Shown here piece after piece: positions 58,830-64,000 of a stretch of 64,000 nt of DNA (positions are counted from its first letter, which is position 1; the number at the start of each line of letters is the position of its first letter). The notes under the pieces are model-generated. The model ran no database searches and was not told the DNA's origin. It saw only the letters and a program-made list of their open reading frames with translations. Position numbers and translations under genes: made by a program. Source of the DNA: Nocardia cyriacigeorgica (lineage in GTDB: Bacteria > Actinomycetota > Actinomycetes > Mycobacteriales > Mycobacteriaceae); the NCBI RefSeq assembly GCF_029868385.1, contig NZ_JARWNX010000059.1:62001-126000 (forward strand). The letters run 5' to 3'.

Positions 58830-59411
58830 ATGACCGCAGTGCACGAGTCGCTCATGACAACCGAGGAGTTCGAGGAACTCGCTCGGTTGGCCGAGCGTGT
58901 CTCGGAGGGTGTTCGGTTGGAGTACATCGAGGGGAAACTGGGGGCGAAGGCAGTGCCGGATGGTGATCACGGACGGATCATCCAGTGGTTGATTCGAATC
59001 TTCATTGCACTGCGTCCCGAGCTATTTCTGTGGACCGAGCAGGGGTTGAAGGTCCGTGGCTATCGGTCCGGCCGCGCGCGGCCCGATGGCGTCCTCGCAG
59101 ACGCCGAGGCGTTCGTCGGGTGCGGTGAATGGGCCGATCCGGAACCGGTGCTGATGGCTGTGGAAGTCACCTCACACGATCAGGACACCGATCGTCGAGA
59201 TCGCGACGAAAAACCGCGTGCGTACGCTGAATCGAGTATTCCGGTGTACCTGCTGATCGATCGTCAATCGTGCGAGTTGACCGTGCACAGCGAGCCCATC
59301 GATGGCCGGTACGAGCGACGGCTGACGGTGCCGTTCGGTAGTTCGGTCCGGATTCCGTCGCCGGTGGATGTCACGCTCGACACCGAGCCGCTGAAGGTGT
59401 GGGTCTCGTAG
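58830..59411 (+). CDS. Uma2 family endonuclease-like protein
   Basis: 193-residue PD-(D/E)xK-fold protein (DUF820). N-terminal TTEEFEELARL and RLEYIEGKLG; catalytic-type residues in ARPDGVLADAEAF and VLMAVEVTSHDQDTDRRDRDEKPRAYAESSIPVYLLID. Common in Streptomyces and Nocardia, usually in several copies; the biological target is unknown. ATG 58830. Converges on xthA. Confidence 0.85.
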   Translation: MTAVHESLMTTEEFEELARLAERVSEGVRLEYIEGKLGAKAVPDGDHGRIIQWLIRIFIALRPELFLWTEQGLKVRGYRSGRARPDGVLADAEAFVGCGEWADPEPVLMAVEVTSHDQDTDRRDRDEKPRAYAESSIPVYLLIDRQSCELTVHSEPIDGRYERRLTVPFGSSVRIPSPVDVTLDTEPLKVWVS

Positions 59412-59423
59412 TCGGCGTAATGC

Positions 59424-60239
59424 TCAGTCGGTGAACTCCGCGATCACCGGGGCGTGATCGCTGGCGCCCTTGCCCTTGCGTTCCTCGCGGTCGACGACGG
59501 CGTCGGTGGCGGTCGATGCGAGGGCGGGGGAGGCCAGGAGGAAATCGATGCGCATGCCCTCTTTGCGGGGGAAGCGCAGCTGGGTGTAGTCCCAGTAGGT
59601 GTAGACGCCGGGGCCGGGGGCGAAGGGGCGCATGACGTCGGCGAAGCCGGTGTCGAGGACGGCGGTGAAGGCGTCGCGTTCGGGCTGGGAGGTGTGGGTT
59701 TTGCCGGCGAAGAATTCGGGCGACCAGACGTCGTCGTCGGTGGGTGCGATATTCCAGTCGCCGACCAGTGCGATCTTGGCCTGCGGGTCTTCGGTGAGCC
59801 AGCGGGCGGCGTTGTCGCGCAGTGCGGCCAGCCACTCCAGTTTGTAGGTGTAGTGCGGATCGTCGAGGGCGCGGCCATTGGGTACGTACAGGCTCCACAC
59901 CCGCACCCCGCCGCAGGTGGCGCCGATGGCGCGCGATTCGACCACCGGGGTGGCGATCAACGATTCGCCCGCGTTCTTGTCGAAGCCGGGCTGATCCGGG
60001 AACGCCAGCTCAACATCGGCCAGACCGACCCTGGAGGCGATGGCCACACCGTTCCACTGGTTGACGCCCAGGTGCGCCACCTCATAGCCGAGTTCGTCGA
60101 ACCGTTCGAATGGGAACTGGTCGTCGCGGCATTTGGTTTCCTGGATGGCCAGCACATCGATGTCCTGGCGGTCGAGGAAGGCCGCGACCCGGTCCATCCG
60201 GGAGCGAATCGAGTTGACGTTCCAGGTCGCGAGGCGCAC
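59424..60239 (-). CDS. xthA: Exodeoxyribonuclease III
   Basis: AP endonuclease/3'-5' exonuclease of base-excision repair. 271 residues. Catalytic motifs: ATWNVNSIRSR (Asn), AIQETKC (Glu), SLYVPNGR, VGDWNIAP (Asp and Asn), and ASDHAPV (Asp-His). Location next to the GNAT gene and def matches the mycobacterial Rv0427c-Rv0429c order. Confidence 0.95.
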   Translation of the reverse strand: MRLATWNVNSIRSRMDRVAAFLDRQDIDVLAIQETKCRDDQFPFERFDELGYEVAHLGVNQWNGVAIASRVGLADVELAFPDQPGFDKNAGESLIATPVVESRAIGATCGGVRVWSLYVPNGRALDDPHYTYKLEWLAALRDNAARWLTEDPQAKIALVGDWNIAPTDDDVWSPEFFAGKTHTSQPERDAFTAVLDTGFADVMRPFAPGPGVYTYWDYTQLRFPRKEGMRIDFLLASPALASTATDAVVDREERKGKGASDHAPVIAEFTD

Positions 60240-60284
60240 GGGGTTCCTTGTCGAAGAGAGTGGAGCGAACGGTCTGATCCCGTT

Positions 60285-61265
60285 CTACCGCACCACCGGG
60301 ATACGGGGTCCGGGGGCGGCGTAGCGGTAATGGTGGTGGTCGAGGAAACCGAGTCCGCGATACAGCGCGAGCGCACCGGAATTATCGGTTTCGACCTGCA
60401 CATATGCATGGGTGGCTCCCCGGTCGCGGCCCCAGCGGATCAGCTCGGCGCAGACCAGTGCGGCAAGTCCGTGCCGTCGATGCTGCTCCTCGGTGGTTAC
60501 GCAGGTCAGTCCGATCCAGCGCAGCCCGTCGGGCGCGGTGGTGAGCGCGCCGCGGCCGATCGCGATGGGCGCGGGCACACCGAGTGAGGCGAAGCCGAGT
60601 TCGCCGTCGCGCACCGAGGTCAGCACGTCCACCTCGGGTATGGGGGCGGGCGGATCCGAAGGTTCGGCGCCCCGATGACGATGCAGCTCCAGCCATGCCG
60701 CATCGGGGGCCGGTGCGATGCGCACCATCGACGGACCGCGCGGCAGCACGAAATTGTCCAGGTCGATCCCGAGCACCGCCGTCTCACCCCAGGTGTGCCA
60801 GCCCGAGGGCGGCGGCGCCAACCGATCCGGCAGCAGCAACCGCAACGGCAGGCCGCGTGCGGTCATCCACGCCTCGATCCGATGCAGCGCATCCGCGGAG
60901 ACGAGTGCGGGTCCATCCGAATTGCCCAGCGGCACGGCGGAGTTCGCGCGATTGGTGTAGCCGTGCCCGGCGCGCACCAACCAGCCGTCGATCCAGGCGT
61001 GTTCGGCGCCGGGCCAGCCATCGGCCGCCGCCGCTTCCACCGCGCGGATCTCGCTGGTGCGAATCGGCCTCGGCCCCAATGCTTTCAATGCCACCACGCG
61101 GTCGGCGGAGACCGAGACCACCTGGCCGTCGGCGCCGCGCACGGTCGGCGGATCGAGGGAGACCAGTTCGCCGATCACATCCGTCATCGGCTGTGGATAG
61201 CCCTCGGGCAGCAGATAACGCAGCACCACCCGGCGACCGAGCGGAATATCGGCGGAATCAGTCAT
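60285..61265 (-). CDS. GNAT family acetyltransferase, Rv0428c-like
   Basis: 326-residue protein. The N-terminal SH3-like region ([27 protein letters not shown]) is followed by a GNAT domain with the acetyl-CoA motif [29 protein letters not shown] and [21 protein letters not shown]. Overlaps def by 8 bp or so. The mycobacterial homologue is also in this position; its substrate is not known to me. Confidence 0.87.
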   Translation of the reverse strand: MTDSADIPLGRRVVLRYLLPEGYPQPMTDVIGELVSLDPPTVRGADGQVVSVSADRVVALKALGPRPIRTSEIRAVEAAAADGWPGAEHAWIDGWLVRAGHGYTNRANSAVPLGNSDGPALVSADALHRIEAWMTARGLPLRLLLPDRLAPPPSGWHTWGETAVLGIDLDNFVLPRGPSMVRIAPAPDAAWLELHRHRGAEPSDPPAPIPEVDVLTSVRDGELGFASLGVPAPIAIGRGALTTAPDGLRWIGLTCVTTEEQHRRHGLAALVCAELIRWGRDRGATHAYVQVETDNSGALALYRGLGFLDHHHYRYAAPGPRIPVVR

Positions 61266-61845
61266 GCCCGAACGGATCCGGCACGGTGCCGGGCACCCAG
61301 CTCAAACCCGGTACGCCCCAGCCGCTGCGCTTGATGGCCTTCTTCGCGGCGCGGGCATTGCGGCCGACCAGCACATCGACGTAGAGGAAGCCGTCGAGAT
61401 GGCCGACCTCGTGTTGCAGCATCCGGGCGAAGAAGCCCTTGCCCTCGATCTCCACCGGTTCGCCGTGCTCGTCGACGCCGGTGACCTTGGCCCAGTCGGC
61501 GCGGCCGGTGGGGAACTGCTCACCGGGGACCGACAGGCAGCCCTCCTCATCGTCATCGGGATCGGGCATGGTCTCGGGGATCTCGGAGGTCTCGAGCACC
61601 GGATTGATCACCGCGCCGCGGCGACGGGTGACCGTGCCATCAGCGGCCTGATCCGGGCAGTCGTAGACGAACATCCGCAGCGGCTTCCCCACCTGGTTCG
61701 CCGCGAGACCCACACCATTGGCGGCGTCGAGCGTCTCGTACATGTCCGCGATCAGCCCGGCCAGCTCCTCCGGCGACTGAGTCACCCGTTCGGTCGGATT
61801 GTGCAGAACGGGATCGCCGACGATCACGATAGGGAGGATTGCCAT
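61258..61845 (-). CDS. def: Peptide deformylase
   Basis: Removes the formyl group from nascent proteins. 195 residues. Motif 1 [10 protein letters not shown], motif 2 EGCLSVPG, motif 3 QHEVGHLDG (metal His-Glu-His). ATG 61845 ([15 protein letters not shown]) matches family starts; GTG 61851 is possible. The C-terminal 20 residues are a lineage-specific extension. Confidence 0.95.
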   Translation of the reverse strand: MAILPIVIVGDPVLHNPTERVTQSPEELAGLIADMYETLDAANGVGLAANQVGKPLRMFVYDCPDQAADGTVTRRRGAVINPVLETSEIPETMPDPDDDEEGCLSVPGEQFPTGRADWAKVTGVDEHGEPVEIEGKGFFARMLQHEVGHLDGFLYVDVLVGRNARAAKKAIKRSGWGVPGLSWVPGTVPDPFGHD

Positions 61846-62062
61846 GGGCACAATTTTGCCGCGTCGACGTCAGGCGGCGCGCGCCGCCCCTCGGCGGACG
61901 TTTTTCCGGGTGGCCGACGGTGGCCGGACCGTCCATGCGACACGTAACCGCTGGTACCGGACACGCCGGTGGACAGACGGCGCGATCGTGTGTCCCCGTG
62001 GTTGAATGATCCGCGACGTACAAGCATCATTTCGTCCGACGGTGACTCGGCGAGGGAGCAAG

Positions 62063-62407
62063 ATGGACGGCGCAGCAGCGCGGGACCTTACCGCAATCCA
62101 GGACAGCCCTTCTACGAGCGAAGAGGTCGCGGCCACTCAGCAGGCCGGTGACGACGACGGCCTGAGCCGTCGCGAACACGACATCCTGGCCTTCGAGCGT
62201 CAGTGGTGGAAGTACGCGGGGGCCAAAGAAGAAGCCATCCGCGAGCTGTTCTCGATGTCGCCCACCCGGTACTACCAGGTGCTCAATGCCCTCGTGGACC
62301 GGCAGGAAGCGCTGGCCGCCGACCCGATGCTGGTCAAACGGCTGCGCCGGCTGCGGGCCAGCAGGCAGAAGGCCCGCGCCGCGCGGCGGCTCGGGTTCCA
62401 GGTGTGA
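62063..62407 (+). CDS. DUF3263 protein, Rv0430-like
   Basis: 114-residue small protein. The conserved C-terminal block SRREHDILAFERQWWKY, EEAIRELFSMSPTRYYQVLNAL and KRLRRLRASRQKARAARRLGF resembles a sigma-factor-like HTH fold. The N-terminus is low complexity. ATG 62063 with GAGGGAG upstream; a longer start (62006) adds non-conserved sequence. Immediately upstream of the LytR_C gene, as in mycobacteria. Function unknown; probably nucleic-acid binding. Confidence 0.88.
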   Translation: MDGAAARDLTAIQDSPSTSEEVAATQQAGDDDGLSRREHDILAFERQWWKYAGAKEEAIRELFSMSPTRYYQVLNALVDRQEALAADPMLVKRLRRLRASRQKARAARRLGFQV

Positions 62408-62425
62408 CGGACTAGGCTCGAACAG

Positions 62426-62965
62426 GTGAGTTATCCGAAACCCACTCCCGGCGGGATCCCGCTGCGCGCGCTGGCGATGGTGCTGATCGCACTCGCCATC
62501 GTTTTCGCCGGTCTTGGCGCGATGTCGCTGTCGAGCGCGGACTCCGACACCGAATCGGCCGAGACCAGTGCGCCGGAGACGACGTCGGTGGCGGCGGCCC
62601 CGCAGGCCACCTCCGCGCGGACCACCACCGCCGCACCCACCACGACGGCCGCTCCGACCACCACCACCGGCGCCACATCGACGGTGGATCAGGCGACGCC
62701 GATCCGGGTGCTCAACAACAGCCTGGTCGCCGGGCTGGCATCGAAGACGGTGAACCAGCTCGCCGCCAACGGCTGGACCAATGCCTCGGCGGGCAACTAC
62801 GCGGGCTCGACCATTCCGGCCACCACCGTCTATTACGGCACCGCCACCGGAGACAAGGCGGCGGCCGAAGCCGTCGCTGCCGTTCTCGGTGCGGGCGTCG
62901 CGCCGATGATCTCCGGATTGGGCGCCGGTTCCACCGGGGTGGTCGTCGTGGTGACCGGGAACTGA
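62426..62965 (+). CDS. LytR C-terminal domain membrane protein, Rv0431-like
   Basis: 179 residues: a short cytoplasmic start, one membrane helix (LRALAMVLIALAIVFAGLGA), a Thr/Ala/Pro-rich linker (TTTAAPTTTAAPTTTT), then a LytR_C domain (TPIRVLNNSLVAGLASKTVNQLAANGW). The linker probably spans the cell wall. In M. tuberculosis Rv0431 influences vesicle release; whether that holds here is unknown. GTG 62426. Confidence 0.87.
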   Translation: MSYPKPTPGGIPLRALAMVLIALAIVFAGLGAMSLSSADSDTESAETSAPETTSVAAAPQATSARTTTAAPTTTAAPTTTTGATSTVDQATPIRVLNNSLVAGLASKTVNQLAANGWTNASAGNYAGSTIPATTVYYGTATGDKAAAEAVAAVLGAGVAPMISGLGAGSTGVVVVVTGN

Positions 62966-63050
62966 CCCGCTCCGACACGGCCCGAGGATCGAGCGACACG
63001 GCGGGCGTGGCATCATCTTGACCGATAAAACAACGTGTCCACCCAGCTTT

Positions 63051-63074
63051 ACTCGTAAACTCGGTACTCGTAAA
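63051..63074 (+). promoter_or_regulatory. Direct repeat upstream of sodC
   Basis: ACTCGTAAA occurs at 63051 and 63066 (15-bp spacing), directly before the AGGAG ribosome site of sodC. AT-rich against a GC-rich background. Possible activator or repressor site. Confidence 0.4.
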
Positions 63075-63085
63075 GGAGTTCCCCG

Positions 63086-63799
63086 ATGGCACCGTCCACA
63101 ACTCGTCGCCCGTCCTGGCGGACCGTGACCCCGGTGCTGGCGATCGCCGTCTTCGGCCTCACCGCCTGCACGAACAGCCAGGAGTCGAGTGACGTCCAGG
63201 GAACGACCCCGCCGGTGTGGACGAGTTCACCCGCCCCGGCCGGTACCGAGAGCGGTCACGGCGGTGGCCACGGTGGCAGCACCGGCGGACACGGCGACTC
63301 CACGGAAGCCGGTGGCACGAAGGTCGATCTTAAGGATGCCACCGGCACCACGGTCGGCACCGCCGATATCACCGAGGCGGGCAGCCATCTGCGGATCAGC
63401 GTCGAGGCCCATGGTCTGCGTCCCGGATTCCACGGTCTGCATATCCACCAGGTGGGCAAGTGTGAGCCCAATTCGATGGCTCCCACCGGCGGTTCGGCCG
63501 GTGACTTCCTCTCCGCCGGTGGCCATCTCCAGGTCGGCGCCGCCAATTCGCATCCGGCCAGCGGTGATCTGACCTCGTTGCAGGTCCGCGAGGACGGCAA
63601 CGCCACCCTCGTCACCACCACCGACAAGGTGACCATGTCCGATATCCGCGGCAAGGCGCTGATCATCCACGCCGACGCCGACAACTTCGGCAACATCCCC
63701 GGCCGCTACAACCGCGCCGACGGTGTCGCGGGCCCGGACGAGGCCACCCTCGCGACCGGCGACGCGGGCGGCCGTGTCGCCTGCGGCGTCATCCAGTAG
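63086..63799 (+). CDS. sodC: Cu,Zn superoxide dismutase, lipoprotein
   Basis: 237-residue extracytoplasmic superoxide dismutase. Signal peptide with lipobox LTAC (Cys about residue 28). A Gly/His-rich segment (SGHGGGHGGSTGGHGDS) follows, possibly copper-binding. Catalytic domain: HGLHIHQVGKC, SAGGHLQ, SHPASGDLTSLQV and IIHADADNFGNIPGRY, ending GDAGGRVACGV. Very like M. tuberculosis SodC, which binds copper without zinc. Protects against host or environmental superoxide. Confidence 0.93.
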   Translation: MAPSTTRRPSWRTVTPVLAIAVFGLTACTNSQESSDVQGTTPPVWTSSPAPAGTESGHGGGHGGSTGGHGDSTEAGGTKVDLKDATGTTVGTADITEAGSHLRISVEAHGLRPGFHGLHIHQVGKCEPNSMAPTGGSAGDFLSAGGHLQVGAANSHPASGDLTSLQVREDGNATLVTTTDKVTMSDIRGKALIIHADADNFGNIPGRYNRADGVAGPDEATLATGDAGGRVACGVIQ

Positions 63800-63811
63800 G
63801 AGCGTGCCGGC

Positions 63812-64000
63812 ATGGGCGGGGCTGGGATCGAGAGGGTTGTCTTCCACGGTTCGCCCCGCCCGACCATCGGCGTGGAATGGGAGATCGCGCTCGTCGACAA
63901 GGTGACCCGCGATCTGTCCAATACCGCTGCGACAGTGTTCGATTCGGTCGGTGATCTGCGTGCCCACGACGGCACGCCGCAGGTGACGAAGGAATTGCTG
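63812..64000 (+). CDS. YbdK/GshA-type carboxylate-amine ligase, 3' end cut
   Basis: First 63 codons, running off the window edge. HGSPRPTIGVEWEIALVDKVTRDLSNTA is the start of the glutamate-cysteine-ligase-like YbdK family (mycobacterial Rv0433 occupies the same place after sodC). ATG 63812 has AGGAG about 9 bases upstream. Expected full length is about 370 residues. Confidence 0.85.
   Translation, partial: MGGAGIERVVFHGSPRPTIGVEWEIALVDKVTRDLSNTAATVFDSVGDLRAHDGTPQVTKELL

Overview
The window is high-GC actinobacterial DNA and most resembles Nocardia or a close mycolic-acid relative (inference from gene content and order). Both ends follow a backbone known from Mycobacterium tuberculosis around Rv0409-Rv0433. 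Left side: ackA, pknG-glnH-glnX, mutT3, thiE, thiO-thiS-thiG. Right side: thiD, thiC, xthA, a GNAT protein, def, a DUF3263 protein, a LytR_C protein, sodC and the start of a YbdK-type carboxylate-amine ligase. Large accessory blocks sit between these landmarks. ackA is cut by the left edge and the ligase by the right edge. I saw no rRNA, tRNA, insertion sequence or CRISPR array.

Region by region. 1-10.4 kb: acetate kinase, the PknG glutamate-sensing operon, a Nudix enzyme with a 67-bp tandem repeat upstream, and thiazole synthesis genes. 10.6-13.7 kb: an ABC exporter, two strong terminator hairpins and a class III cyclase. 13.9-23.2 kb: an AtuA-type acyl-CoA catabolic operon (AtuA, two acyl-CoA dehydrogenases, a biotin-dependent carboxylase, an enoyl-CoA hydratase) with a TetR gene. 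23.3-27.2 kb: a VapBC-like toxin-antitoxin pair, a ChoD-like oxidoreductase, cutA and an ArsR/SRPBCC pair.

27.6-34.0 kb is the most interesting part: a compact RiPP-like island. It holds an MFS exporter; a 51-residue candidate precursor peptide with its own promoter; a TfuA protein; a YcaO enzyme; an alpha/beta hydrolase; and, on the opposite strand, an HTTM/gamma-carboxylase-like membrane protein and a CysO-like sulfur carrier ending in Gly-Gly. TfuA plus YcaO is the known machinery for backbone thioamidation, and a sulfur carrier next to it suggests a dedicated sulfur supply. Short decayed copies of cutA and of the start of a tetR gene flank the island, marking an insertion or duplication scar.

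34.3-46.9 kb: TetR, thiD, a frameshifted HTH gene with an HEVLGH-type putative peptidase, a HAD phosphatase, an F420-type nitroreductase-like protein, several small unknowns, a KasB-like ketosynthase with divergent TetR, and an epoxide hydrolase with divergent TetR. 47-53 kb: a Zur-box-controlled COG0523 metallochaperone, a sulfonate-type ABC importer, and thiC behind a TPP riboswitch. 53.5-59.4 kb: homogentisate degradation (hmgA, fahA), an acyl-CoA dehydrogenase/oxidase and a Uma2-type nuclease, followed by the conserved backbone to the right edge.
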